A stretch of DNA of 41,035 nucleotides. It comes from Psychrobacter sp. Choline-02u-9 (lineage in GTDB: Bacteria > Pseudomonadota > Gammaproteobacteria > Pseudomonadales > Moraxellaceae). Below the pieces are notes generated by a model, which saw only the letters and a program-made list of their open reading frames with translations, had not been told where the DNA came from and ran no database searches. A program made the position numbers and the translations under genes. Below, in pieces: positions 16,330 through 24,394 of this stretch; the first letter of the stretch is position 1; each line of letters starts with the position of its first letter. The stretch is from assembly GCF_002836505.1 (NCBI RefSeq), contig NZ_PJBF01000063.1:1-41035 (forward strand), read 5' to 3'.

Positions 16330-17460
16330 ATGTCAAGAGTATTGGATGGAGTCAATAGTTTAGGTTTAATTGAAAAGCTAGATGGCGATGATAGGCGTTT
16401 TGATAATATGGTTGAGGCAACTACCTTACTAGTAGAAAGGTTGAAAGAAGATGAGCCATTGCTTACCTCATTTGTATTAACCAGTATAAACCAAACGCCT
16501 AATAGCGATGATATAGCAATAAAAATTGCAGATGAATGTTTTACAGAAGTATGGAGGTCGGCCAGGTCAATCTACATAGACACCCCATTCTTACTTTATC
16601 GCTCTATGCTTCTAGATGCTTGTCAACAATTAGCATTAGATAATCAAAGGTATGCTTATATACTGTGGAATACAATTGCTGATATGCTACCCTTCAAACG
16701 GTTCGCAGAAGAAAAAGAAGTCTTTGAAAGTATATTTTCACAATGGTCTAAAGAAAGTGAGGAATATTCAAGTTTCGATCTTCTAGAGAACGGAAAAGGG
16801 AATAAAATACCATTTCCAAGAAAGCTTCCTACATTTGAACTAAGTACTGAGCTTGAAGGCATCCAGGACTTTCAAACCATGTATACTAAATTATCTGAAG
16901 ATTTTACGACCCGAGAAAGTCTTTATCAAAGCCAGTATCAAAAATTTGAACAATACAGAAATAGTATAAATGAAAATATTAGGTCTAATGAAAATTTAAA
17001 GTTAGACACCATTTGGTGGAGTAAGGCTTTATACTCTCCTTCCTTAAATCAAAGCTATAGAGAGTTTGAAGGTAAAATTGCCTTAATAGTCATGGTGAGT
17101 GATTTACTGTCTCTAATGGAAAATGCGCCACCAGCAAGTATTTCTTATTTAATCTTTGAAACAGTTGCCGACTTACCTAATATAGATATTGAAGAAAAGT
17201 TTTCTTTAGAAAAGATATGGGAATTTTATTCAAAAAATAAAGATAGTGTCCCGAAAGAGACTATTCGGCAACTAACAATTGGTTATAAAGACAATTGGTC
17301 ACTGAAGGACTTTGTTAGTTACGCTTTTTCTGATGATTCTTTCGATACAGATACCGCTATATCTAAACTGAGTATCTCCAAAGATACAGAAATTAGTCTT
17401 CCTAAATTGGCTCAAGCTATTTTTCGAGAACAATCTGCTGAAAATCAAGTAGAGACATGA
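16330..17460 (+). CDS. GASH-like helical protein of GTPase conflict system
   Basis: A 376-aa, almost entirely helical, acidic protein with no enzyme motif. Residues about 60-125 (WRSARSIYIDTPFLLYRSML through YILWNTIADMLPF) match my memory of the GTPase-associated system helical (GASH) domain, which occurs next to DO-GTPases and GAP1 proteins. A predicted coiled segment (about 175-225) follows. The start has GGAG 8 nt upstream and lies 17 bp after the nucleosidase stop; its end overlaps the next gene by 4 bp (ATGA). It is probably a scaffold that links the GTPases to other parts; that role is inferred from context. Confidence 0.65.
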   Translation: MSRVLDGVNSLGLIEKLDGDDRRFDNMVEATTLLVERLKEDEPLLTSFVLTSINQTPNSDDIAIKIADECFTEVWRSARSIYIDTPFLLYRSMLLDACQQLALDNQRYAYILWNTIADMLPFKRFAEEKEVFESIFSQWSKESEEYSSFDLLENGKGNKIPFPRKLPTFELSTELEGIQDFQTMYTKLSEDFTTRESLYQSQYQKFEQYRNSINENIRSNENLKLDTIWWSKALYSPSLNQSYREFEGKIALIVMVSDLLSLMENAPPASISYLIFETVADLPNIDIEEKFSLEKIWEFYSKNKDSVPKETIRQLTIGYKDNWSLKDFVSYAFSDDSFDTDTAISKLSISKDTEISLPKLAQAIFREQSAENQVET

Positions 17461-18440
17461 GTATGAGTGATAGTGAAATAACCGTAGGTGGTGTTTGTTC
17501 TAGAGAGGGAAAAGATTGTTATGTCGGTGATGGCGGAGCTTGTAGTGAGGGTAAGGATTATCCTAATGAATGCCAATATTTTGAAGTTAAATTAAAAGAA
17601 ACTACAGAAAATCCTGAATTAAAGCAATATAGGATATGGTGGTCGGGTAATAACTTAGGAATACAAGACTTAAGCCAAATTCGGGCACGAGGCGAAAGCC
17701 GTTTTATTGGTGTGTTTGGTTCGCATGACACGGGAAAAACCACATTCTTACTGATTGCTTATCTAAATTATATACGCCAAGGACTTAAATTAAGTTATAA
17801 ATTTGCTGGTTCTAAAAGCTTGGTAGCATGGGAGAACCTGTCATCTTATTCAAGACTCGATACAACTAAGTCCACTTTCCCACCTCATACTTCTCGACAA
17901 TCAGAGAGGGTTCCAGGGTTACTACACCTGGCATTAAGAGATAATGAAAGCAATTTGATCGACTTGTTACTTACTGATGCTCCTGGCGAATGGTTCACTA
18001 CATGGTCATTAAACTCAGATGATCCTAATGCGGGTGGTGCGCAATGGATGGCTACGAACTCAGACATGTTTATCATAACAGCTGATTGTAATAAGTTTGC
18101 AGGAGAAAATAGAGGAAAGGCACGAAAAGAGTTATTTATGTTATTTGAAAGACTCATTCCATTTACCAAAAAAAAACCTACAGCTTTAATTTGGACTAAG
18201 TCCGATGAGTTAGTAGAAAACCCGATTTCAGACAGAATGAAAAAACAAATTACTGATAAGCTTTTATTTAATATTCCACATGCCAAACAATATAAAGTAA
18301 CCATAGAAAACCCAGATTCAGTTACTAATGTTATACATGATTTATTACTAGAGAATGAGTCATTCAGACAACCGATAATAGTTTCTGACCCTATTGTGAG
18401 CAACTCACCTTTTATGTGCTACCGAGGAAGTCATGTCTAA
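17457..18440 (+). CDS. DO-GTPase2-like GTPase with N-terminal Cys cluster
   Basis: A 327-aa P-loop GTPase. G1 is GSHDTGKT (88-95), G3 is DAPGE (174-178) and G4 is TKSD (247-250), so nucleotide and guanine-recognition motifs are present. Between G1 and G3 is AGSKSLVAWE, which I associate with the DO-GTPase2 group. Before the GTPase domain are four Cys (C14, C21, C29, C39) that could bind a zinc. The gene overlaps the GASH-like gene by 4 bp and the next GTPase gene by 8 bp. Paired ('double') GTPases of this kind are predicted switches of conflict systems, active only when a threat is sensed. The start may be the second Met, two codons in. Confidence 0.8.
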   Translation: MSMSDSEITVGGVCSREGKDCYVGDGGACSEGKDYPNECQYFEVKLKETTENPELKQYRIWWSGNNLGIQDLSQIRARGESRFIGVFGSHDTGKTTFLLIAYLNYIRQGLKLSYKFAGSKSLVAWENLSSYSRLDTTKSTFPPHTSRQSERVPGLLHLALRDNESNLIDLLLTDAPGEWFTTWSLNSDDPNAGGAQWMATNSDMFIITADCNKFAGENRGKARKELFMLFERLIPFTKKKPTALIWTKSDELVENPISDRMKKQITDKLLFNIPHAKQYKVTIENPDSVTNVIHDLLLENESFRQPIIVSDPIVSNSPFMCYRGSHV

Positions 18441-19278
18441 GAAAAATATATTGGTTATTGGTCGAGCTAACAGTGGTAAAACACACTTTTTTGGACAACT
18501 TTATGGTCGTCTTAAAGAGCCTCGAAGCTCACTAAATATCAATGGAACACCAGCAAATTTAGAAATGCTTGGTGAGGTTTTTGAAGCACTAAGCGAAGGT
18601 AAAGCTTCTGCTCATACTGTGGCTGAGACTTGGAATAGCCTAAAAATACCATTAATAGATGAAAATGGTAAAGAGTTTGATATAAATTGGCCTGAATACG
18701 CAGGTGAGCAATGGGATACTATTTTCTCTACACGCTCGTTAGATGAGAAATGGAAAAGCCAATTAGATGATAGTGATAAATGGCTTATCGTGATTAGGGT
18801 GGAAAGCGAACCTACATTCCCAGATTTCCTTGAAAAATTGGCCAATAATGAAAAACCAGAAAAGAAGCATGAATCACCTAATTCCACAAATTGGGACGCA
18901 AATCCTTACTGGGTAGAAAAGTTACAGATACTATTACAATTATCAAAAACGCAAATAGCTAACAAAGTTCAAAGCCCTAAGGTAGCCGTTTTGCTTTCCT
19001 GTTACGATGAAGTAAATACTGAAAATGCCACTCCACATATGATTTTAGAGCAACGACTACCAATGTTAGCTTCGTATTTGGTCTCTAACTGGGACGAGGA
19101 TAAATTAAGTATATGGGGGCTTTCTGCATTAGGAAAGGAATTAACAGAAGCGTCAAAAGATGAAGATTTTATTGATGAAGGTCCAGAGAACCAGGGCTGG
19201 GTTATATCGCCAAATGAGACTATTGAGCAGAAAAATATCGACCTAACTTTACCTATTAAATGGTTGCTTAATGACTGA
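18433..19278 (+). CDS. DO-GTPase1-like GTPase
   Basis: A 281-aa GTPase starting almost directly with its P-loop: VIGRANSGKTHFFGQLYGRL (8-27). The G3 region reads PEYAGEQW (87-94), with Glu and no DxxG, and the G4 position reads SCYDE (189-193) rather than NKxD, so guanine specificity is uncertain. This pattern, including Thr-His after the P-loop Lys, fits the DO-GTPase1 group. It overlaps the preceding GTPase gene and the following GAP1 gene by 8 bp each, implying translational coupling and fixed ratios. It probably pairs with the 17457 GTPase as a two-part switch. Confidence 0.78.
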   Translation: MSKKNILVIGRANSGKTHFFGQLYGRLKEPRSSLNINGTPANLEMLGEVFEALSEGKASAHTVAETWNSLKIPLIDENGKEFDINWPEYAGEQWDTIFSTRSLDEKWKSQLDDSDKWLIVIRVESEPTFPDFLEKLANNEKPEKKHESPNSTNWDANPYWVEKLQILLQLSKTQIANKVQSPKVAVLLSCYDEVNTENATPHMILEQRLPMLASYLVSNWDEDKLSIWGLSALGKELTEASKDEDFIDEGPENQGWVISPNETIEQKNIDLTLPIKWLLND

Positions 19279-21706
19279 CTCTGATTTAGCTTTTCCTATT
19301 TATGCCACCTATGGTGATAAAGACAATAAGCATCAACTTATCCATACTACTAATTCCGAAGTAGAGCTTCCAAGTCAACTGCTATCTATTACTGATAAAC
19401 CAGCAGGTTATTTGCCAGCGAATGTAGTTTGGTATCCAGTTCTTGGATGTGAGGTCTTTAACGATTATTGGTGCTTATGGTGTACGTATCCTGATTTTGG
19501 AGCTTTTAGAGGAGGAATGGTTAGAAGTAAGGTTGCCTTGTTACCTGTTAATCAAGCGATAGAATTAAACGATTTGACAGATATTTTAATATCAATTATG
19601 AATTCTGAAAAATTACCAGAAATTACTAATGAGCAGTTAAAAAACGTATTTGACTCATTAGTAATAGCAACTCACCCTGTCTTAATCTTAGAAAATCTAG
19701 CTTCTTTTGCCACTATCATTATGGAGCTTTGGAGAAGTTTATGGCCAAAAGCTAGGAAAAGGCTAATATGTAACGTGAAATGGAGTCCTTCTCAAATCTT
19801 AGCCGATGAGAGCGAATTCAATATTGTCGCATCTATAGCATCTAATAAGCTTCGATGGATTGAACCTTATACTGCTATTAGTAGTACTGGCAACAACAAT
19901 GAGGTTAGCGATACTAGAGCGGTAAAATTTCTTTTAGACCATCAGGATACTATTCTTGAAAATCTCTTAGAGAACACATCATTAGCCATAGAAAAACCTC
20001 CGTTACAAAGACTGAGAAAGTTATCAAGAACTGTGGAGTTGATAGACACGTTTAATACAGAACCTTCAGCGTCTCTTGCAATTAACCTTATTAGAAATAG
20101 CTTATCATTTGAAGATACTGAAGGTGACTTAGATATATATGTAAACAAAGCACTCATATATCTTGCAGAGAACCTAACAAGTTTAAGCTTTATGGAAGTA
20201 GAAAAAATACAAAATATCGTATTTAAAAAGAATCACAACTATAACTTACTATGTCTTTCGTTAGCGAGTTACATCGAAAATAAATTTACTTTATTGAAAG
20301 ATGAAGATAAAAATAGGTTGATAGCCGACAGTATAAGGAAGAATAGGTGGTGGTATATAGCCCTAAAGAAAGGTATTAGTCAGGGGGTTGATACATTGAC
20401 GCCTAGTTGGCTTCAACAAGCTAAACAGCTGATTATAGATGAAGAATTGTTTGCCATAGCGAGTGATGTTATTTCAGACTCAAAAGATATTGAAAAGGGC
20501 ATCTTAGAATTGACTCTTGAAAATGAGCCTAATGATAATGATATCGAAAGGCTAAAGGAATTTGCTAGGTCAAAAAACTGGGCAAAACTATATGCCTGGT
20601 GCTTATTTAGATTAGATCAACCTATAATGGCTCTGAATAAAATCTTAGATTTTGAGCATCCTGAGGTAGTTGGCTTTGATTACTTGATTGAGTTATATAA
20701 CGAAAATGAACTATTAAGTACTTTTAGGGTCATCGATGATACGAGAGTAATTACAAACATTGAGAATACAGATACACTCGTTGAAAATTTACTACCCTAT
20801 CTAGAACTAGATAAGAAGTTTGATAGATATTTGCTTTCACAGGGCTATCGCAGTAAGTTATCAATACCATCCAAAATTATCATCAACGATGGAATAGACA
20901 GTATTTTACGTAGTGCTACTAATGGTCATGAAACATATGGATTGATTGAAATACTAGCAGAGAAAAGCTTTGAAGAAAATCTTGCTGAGCGAGCACTGTT
21001 GCAGTTAACTGAAGGTTTTTCTTGGGATAAATTAAGTAAATCGGATACGCAGGTACTGATTAATACGGTAAGTAAATATGTCGTTGAAAACGGCATCAGT
21101 AACGTAACTGATAAAATCATTCAAGAAAATATAAAGGAGAAGTTCCTAAAATCAGAGATAGCGCCTAAGGTAATGGATTTATTAATAGGATGGAATGTTC
21201 ATGTGAATGAATCTGAAGTAATTAATATTTTAGGTCAATATACTGACAACAACTGGAGACAGTATGGTAAAAATTTAGGAGAGTTCATAAACTCAAGTAA
21301 ATGGATATCAATAACTAAGGCTTTATATACATTGTATGGAAATAAGAAGGTTGTTAATAATGCGCTGAAATATTGCTACAGTCTATTACCAAAAAAACAA
21401 AAGTGGGCCTATTCATTTAAATCTAAGATAAACCTTGATGAATTGCCAGATGATTATCTTATTAGTAGATTAGTTGACGAAGCCAGTTCCTTATATAGTT
21501 CAGAAGAATTAGAATTCCTGTGGGAGAAAGCAGGTGGCAAACTCAAAGATTTAAACTCCAATGGAAACCTTGGCAAACAATGGACTAAAGCGATTAAAAA
21601 AGCAAAAAAAGGTAACATAGAAGGAGGCGTGCTTACTTTGATTGATATCATGCTAGAAAGGTATCCATATAATACTGAATTAAATGAGCTGAAGACCTTT
21701 TTTTAA
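19271..21706 (+). CDS. GAP1-like protein with C-terminal EAD
   Basis: An 811-aa protein. The N-terminus has the GAP1-N1 signature: YGDKDNKHQLIHTT (14-27), and FRGGMVRSKVALLP (79-92), where the family has a conserved Arg-Gly and a strand leading to Leu-Pro. It continues with a helical section (about 125-720) containing ELWRSLWPKARKRL, typical of the family. Residues 727-811 are an EAD; LWEKAGGKLKDL there matches LWERAGGKLSDL of the nucleosidase at 10 of 12 positions. GAP1 proteins are predicted to contact GTPases and, through their EAD, to recruit an effector with the same EAD. That is exactly the arrangement here. No ribosome site is visible; translation must be coupled to the upstream gene. 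Confidence 0.8.
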   Translation: MTDSDLAFPIYATYGDKDNKHQLIHTTNSEVELPSQLLSITDKPAGYLPANVVWYPVLGCEVFNDYWCLWCTYPDFGAFRGGMVRSKVALLPVNQAIELNDLTDILISIMNSEKLPEITNEQLKNVFDSLVIATHPVLILENLASFATIIMELWRSLWPKARKRLICNVKWSPSQILADESEFNIVASIASNKLRWIEPYTAISSTGNNNEVSDTRAVKFLLDHQDTILENLLENTSLAIEKPPLQRLRKLSRTVELIDTFNTEPSASLAINLIRNSLSFEDTEGDLDIYVNKALIYLAENLTSLSFMEVEKIQNIVFKKNHNYNLLCLSLASYIENKFTLLKDEDKNRLIADSIRKNRWWYIALKKGISQGVDTLTPSWLQQAKQLIIDEELFAIASDVISDSKDIEKGILELTLENEPNDNDIERLKEFARSKNWAKLYAWCLFRLDQPIMALNKILDFEHPEVVGFDYLIELYNENELLSTFRVIDDTRVITNIENTDTLVENLLPYLELDKKFDRYLLSQGYRSKLSIPSKIIINDGIDSILRSATNGHETYGLIEILAEKSFEENLAERALLQLTEGFSWDKLSKSDTQVLINTVSKYVVENGISNVTDKIIQENIKEKFLKSEIAPKVMDLLIGWNVHVNESEVINILGQYTDNNWRQYGKNLGEFINSSKWISITKALYTLYGNKKVVNNALKYCYSLLPKKQKWAYSFKSKINLDELPDDYLISRLVDEASSLYSSEELEFLWEKAGGKLKDLNSNGNLGKQWTKAIKKAKKGNIEGGVLTLIDIMLERYPYNTELNELKTFF

Positions 21707-21742
21707 GCAAAAGTTATATGAGTTGTTTTATCAAATCATCGT

Positions 21743-21764
21743 TTCTATCGTTGGAGTGATAGAA
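21743..21764 (+). terminator. Weak hairpin after the GTPase operon
   Basis: TTCTATC and GATAGAA form a 7-bp stem with an 8-nt loop, 36 bp past the GAP1 stop. No U-run follows, so this is at best a weak terminator or a 3'-end stabilising hairpin. No better terminator candidate is visible before the tRNA. Confidence 0.35.
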
Positions 21765-21784
21765 GTTCCTGTGTTTCTCAACCT

Positions 21785-21828
21785 TGGTCACAAAATGGTC
21801 ACCGTTTGGTCACTGATAACTTGGTCAC
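21785..21828. repeat. Four direct TGGTCAC repeats near tRNA-Arg
   Basis: TGGTCAC starts at 21785, 21796, 21807 and 21822. The first three are exactly 11 bp apart, so they lie on one face of the helix; the fourth is 15 bp further on. The cluster lies about 200 bp from the tRNA 3' end. Short direct repeats at helical spacing near an attachment site are typical arm-type sites for the N-terminal domain of an integrase or binding sites for an excisionase. This supports 21.8-22.0 kb being one end of an integrated element; direct evidence of binding is lacking. Confidence 0.55.
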
Positions 21829-22028
21829 TGATTTTTAAGAGAGAGAATGTATGTACGCAAACTTATAGCTAATACAGGATTAAAGAGAATGTGACTTCAT
21901 GAGAGTTTAGAAAGATAAAATAGCCAGGCATTGTGAATAAAGGGCTTGATCTAAAATTCAGACACAAAAAAACCCCAAACAATCTAATGCCTGAGGCGAA
22001 ATTTGAACAAAGCTTAAGCTATAAATAG
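21829..22028. other. Probable island end, no gene
   Basis: No ORF of note lies between the TGGTCAC cluster and the tRNA. The stretch includes an A7-C4 tract at 21965-21975, which on the tRNA strand reads as GGGG followed by seven T and could help end tRNA transcription. I found no clear copy of the tRNA 3' end here or at the other side of the accessory region. Confidence 0.4.
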
Positions 22029-22105
22029 TGGTGCGCTCGGCGGGAATCGAACCCACGACCCTCGGCTTCGGAGACCGATACTCTATCCAACTGAGCTACG
22101 AGCGC
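22029..22105 (-). tRNA. tRNA-Arg, anticodon CCG
   Basis: Read on the minus strand, this folds fully: acceptor stem GCGCTCG with CGAGCGC, D-arm GCTC...GAGT, anticodon stem TCGGT/GCCGA around loop CTCCGAA (anticodon CCG, decoding CGG Arg codons), and T-arm with TTCGATT. The 3' CCA is encoded, giving 77 nt in all. Its 3' end points at the accessory DNA to the left, the usual orientation when an island has inserted into the 3' half of a tRNA gene and left it intact. Confidence 0.95.
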
Positions 22106-22457
22106 ATATGATAACGATATGTCTGACTGTCACGCTTAGATGCGCATGATAATTAGCATAAGGTGTCTAGAAATAAAGACCGCTTAGTCTAACAAATAAA
22201 AAGCATAAAGCCAATAAATGACAGTCGCGATTGAGGTTTTTTAAGAAAAAACAGCCAAGTCATTAAACAAGCATGGCAATTTACCTGCCTTTTCCCTTAT
22301 AATGTTGGGGAGAATTCATATTTATAATCACCGATTGCAAGTGCGCTGGCACGCGGGATGGCTGTCTGCTATTGAAGACTTAGAGGTCGTCAAAGGAGGA
22401 CAGACAGAATGTCCGAGCCGTGCTAGTCCTTGTATACGTAATAAGAGAACGTGACGA
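22106..22457. other. Intergenic region upstream of cytochrome c5 gene
   Basis: No gene is supported here. It must hold the tRNA-Arg promoter (leftward, just right of 22105) and the promoter of the cytochrome gene; a TATAAT followed by GTTGGGGAG around 22300 is the best -10 candidate for the latter, with a leader of about 150 nt. An ORF running leftward through the start of the cytochrome gene is a low-complexity shadow. Confidence 0.4.
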
Positions 22458-23114
22458 ATGAGAAAAGTAGTTATGTTATCGGCAGCTGCCATTCTAGGAA
22501 TCGCTAGTATCGCGGTGAGCCAAGCTGAAGATGTTGTAGACACTCCTGTAACTGCATCAGACGTAGCAGAAGGCCAAGAGGTCGTAGAAGCTGCTCCTGA
22601 AACGCTAGGTGACGATACCCAAGCTGCTGCAGATACGACAGATGGTGCTGCACCCACTGACGAAGCCGCTCCAGCAGAAGGCGAAGAAACTGCCGCTGCA
22701 GCGCCTGCCGCTGATGAAGAGCCAATTCCACAAGATACGCCGCAAGTACAGAAGCTAATTGCTTTGTACCCTAATCTGATTGCGCGTATCCAGCCTGTTG
22801 CCAATATCTGTTTTGAAGACGGTGAAGCTTGTGATGTAACGGCACGCTCATCTGGCCCAGCTGCTGGCGACGGTCCTCGTGACGGTAAAGCGGTATATAA
22901 CGCCGTATGTCATACTTGTCATACAGCAGGCTTGCTAGGCTCTCCTATCTTTGGTGATGCTGGCGCTTGGGGTCCACGTATTGCAAAAGGTAAAGACACG
23001 CTATATACCCATGCTATCAATGGTTTCAATGCGATGCCTGCTAAAGGTGGCGCGGATATTCCTGATGAAGAAGTTCAAAATGCCGTAGATTATATGGTCG
23101 CAGAAGCAAGCTAA
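22458..23114 (+). CDS. Cytochrome c5 family protein, periplasmic
   Basis: A 218-aa exported monohaem cytochrome. An N-terminal signal peptide (MRKVVMLSAAAILGIASIAV, cleaved after about residue 23) is followed by an Ala/Glu/Asp/Thr-rich acidic linker (about 25-95) and a C-terminal class I cytochrome c domain. Haem attaches at CHTCH (C151, C154, H155); the distal ligand is M193 in FNAMPAKGG, the pattern of cytochrome c5/CccA-type proteins. Two further Cys (C118, C125) before the haem motif could form a disulfide. It carries electrons in the periplasm to a terminal oxidase or another acceptor. It is monocistronic, with a strong terminator downstream. Confidence 0.92.
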   Translation: MRKVVMLSAAAILGIASIAVSQAEDVVDTPVTASDVAEGQEVVEAAPETLGDDTQAAADTTDGAAPTDEAAPAEGEETAAAAPAADEEPIPQDTPQVQKLIALYPNLIARIQPVANICFEDGEACDVTARSSGPAAGDGPRDGKAVYNAVCHTCHTAGLLGSPIFGDAGAWGPRIAKGKDTLYTHAINGFNAMPAKGGADIPDEEVQNAVDYMVAEAS

Positions 23115-23156
23115 TCTTTGTTGATTACCTTCCAAGCTTTTACGATGTATATCTAT

Positions 23157-23192
23157 AAAGCGCCTATTTCAGTGATGAGATAGGCGCTTTTT
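23157..23192 (+). terminator. Terminator of the cytochrome c5 gene
   Basis: AAAGCGCCTAT and ATAGGCGCTTT form an 11-bp stem, extended by further pairs toward the loop, followed by TTTTT. It lies 43 bp past the cytochrome stop. The stem sequence is nearly the same as that of the terminator at 26213-26247. Confidence 0.85.
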
Positions 23193-23431
23193 CATGATGA
23201 GTATTATTAATATGGTACTTCGAATATAAGGCAGTTGAAATTCGTCATGAGTAGCCTCATTTTATGAGATTAGTTCGTTTATTACCGTACATTGTCACCT
23301 TTAGAGAGTAGAGTGTGTTGAACATTCTTATACGGCTTTTGCCTATATGATAATGATAGTCGAATGTTCAACACGGCCTATTATTCTAAAATCGCATTTT
23401 ATACAAATTGATAACAAATAAAGAGGTCTTC
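23193..23431. other. Region upstream of the ABC exporter, with a long-arm dyad
   Basis: No gene is visible. Within it, GTGTTGAACATTC (23315-23327) and its exact complement GAATGTTCAACAC (23362-23374) form a 13-bp inverted repeat with a 34-bp spacer, ending about 58 bp before the exporter ATG. This is either a looped operator or a leader hairpin. AAAGAGG upstream of the ATG at 23432 is the ribosome site. Confidence 0.5.
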
Positions 23432-24394
23432 ATGTCTGATGCACCAGCACTCTCCATAAAAAACCTATCCAAGACCTATGACAATGGGTTTTCGGCATTA
23501 AAAGGGGTTGATTTAACGGTACCACAAGGTGGATTCTTTGCATTACTTGGGCCAAACGGCGCAGGTAAATCTACTATGATTGGCATTATTAGCTCATTGT
23601 TTAAGCCAACCACCGGTAGCGTCCATATTTTCGGTACAGATCTATTAGAGAACCCTTCAATTGCTAAGCAGTATCTTGGCGTTGTACCGCAAGAATTTAA
23701 CTTTAATATGTTCGAAAAAGTCGAAGATATCTTGATTACGCAAGCGGGTTATTTTGGTATTCCTGCAAAAGAAGCCAAACCACGAGCAAAAAGACTGTTA
23801 ACCGCGCTAGGACTATGGGATAAACGCGACAGCAAATCACGTGAGCTATCTGGTGGTATGAAGCGCCGTTTGATGATTGCCCGTGCTTTGATTCACAAAC
23901 CAAAACTATTGATTCTAGATGAGCCAACGGCGGGTGTCGATATCGAGCTTCGTCGCTCGATGTGGGAATTCATGCAGCAGATTAATATCGAAGAGAACAC
24001 CACTATTATTCTGACGACTCATTATCTCGAAGAAGCTGAGCAATTGTGTAAACGCATTGCGATCTTGGATCACGGCGAGATTCGAATCAATACAGAAATG
24101 AAAGAGCTACTGGCGCAGCTGTCGGTAGAGACGTTTGTATTTGATTTGGATACGCCGCTCACCGAGCAGTTGGCTCTGACAGGAGTTACAGGGGTTTCGC
24201 AACCAGACGAGCAAACGTTAGAAGTTACCTTGACAGAAGGTGAGTCACTAAACGGTGTCTTTGATCAGTTGTCTGATAAAGGTATCAGTGTGGCAAGTAT
24301 GCGCAATAAAGCCAACCGACTAGAAGAATTATTTATGCGCTTGGTAGACAAAAACATTCAGAGTGCAGATAGCATGAAGGAGGCGGGATTATGA
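23432..24394 (+). CDS. yadG: ABC transporter ATP-binding protein, YadG family
   Basis: A 320-aa ATPase starting at the ATG at 23432; an in-frame TTG at 23408 upstream has no ribosome site and is not preferred. It has Walker A GPNGAGKS (40-47), Q-loop VVPQEFNFN, signature LSGGMKRRLMIARAL, Walker B LLILDEPTAGVD and switch His in TTHYLEEAE. The wording of these motifs, including GIISSLFKPTTG and VDIELRRSMWEFM, is very close to E. coli YadG. It powers export by the membrane partner encoded immediately downstream (4-bp overlap). The substrate of this exporter family is not established. Confidence 0.9.
   Translation: MSDAPALSIKNLSKTYDNGFSALKGVDLTVPQGGFFALLGPNGAGKSTMIGIISSLFKPTTGSVHIFGTDLLENPSIAKQYLGVVPQEFNFNMFEKVEDILITQAGYFGIPAKEAKPRAKRLLTALGLWDKRDSKSRELSGGMKRRLMIARALIHKPKLLILDEPTAGVDIELRRSMWEFMQQINIEENTTIILTTHYLEEAEQLCKRIAILDHGEIRINTEMKELLAQLSVETFVFDLDTPLTEQLALTGVTGVSQPDEQTLEVTLTEGESLNGVFDQLSDKGISVASMRNKANRLEELFMRLVDKNIQSADSMKEAGL

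Larger units (their letters stand above)
2241..22028. mobile_element. Candidate genomic island next to tRNA-Arg
   Basis: This interval is clearly AT-richer than the DNA right of 22.1 kb. It contains three large overlapping recombinase-cluster genes, a phage-type integrase with a putative excisionase, a phage-like regulator, a nuclease/helical-repeat protein and a GTPase-centred conflict operon. It ends at the 3' end of a tRNA-Arg gene, a typical integration target. The left limit is uncertain: I found no copy of the tRNA 3' end anywhere between 1 and 22 kb, so either the left attachment site lies outside the window or this is more than one nested element. The limits given run from the end of the recombinase trio to the tRNA. 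Confidence 0.6.

Noticed and set aside
17885..18403. A 172-codon open frame on the minus strand
   Set aside because: It lies wholly inside the DO-GTPase2-like gene, whose P-loop and G4 motifs prove the plus-strand frame; the antisense product is Ser/Asn-rich with no motif.
22328..22804. A 158-codon leftward open frame rich in Ser, Ala and Val
   Set aside because: It is the antisense of the Ala/Glu-rich linker of the cytochrome gene; the low-complexity composition is a mirror of that linker.
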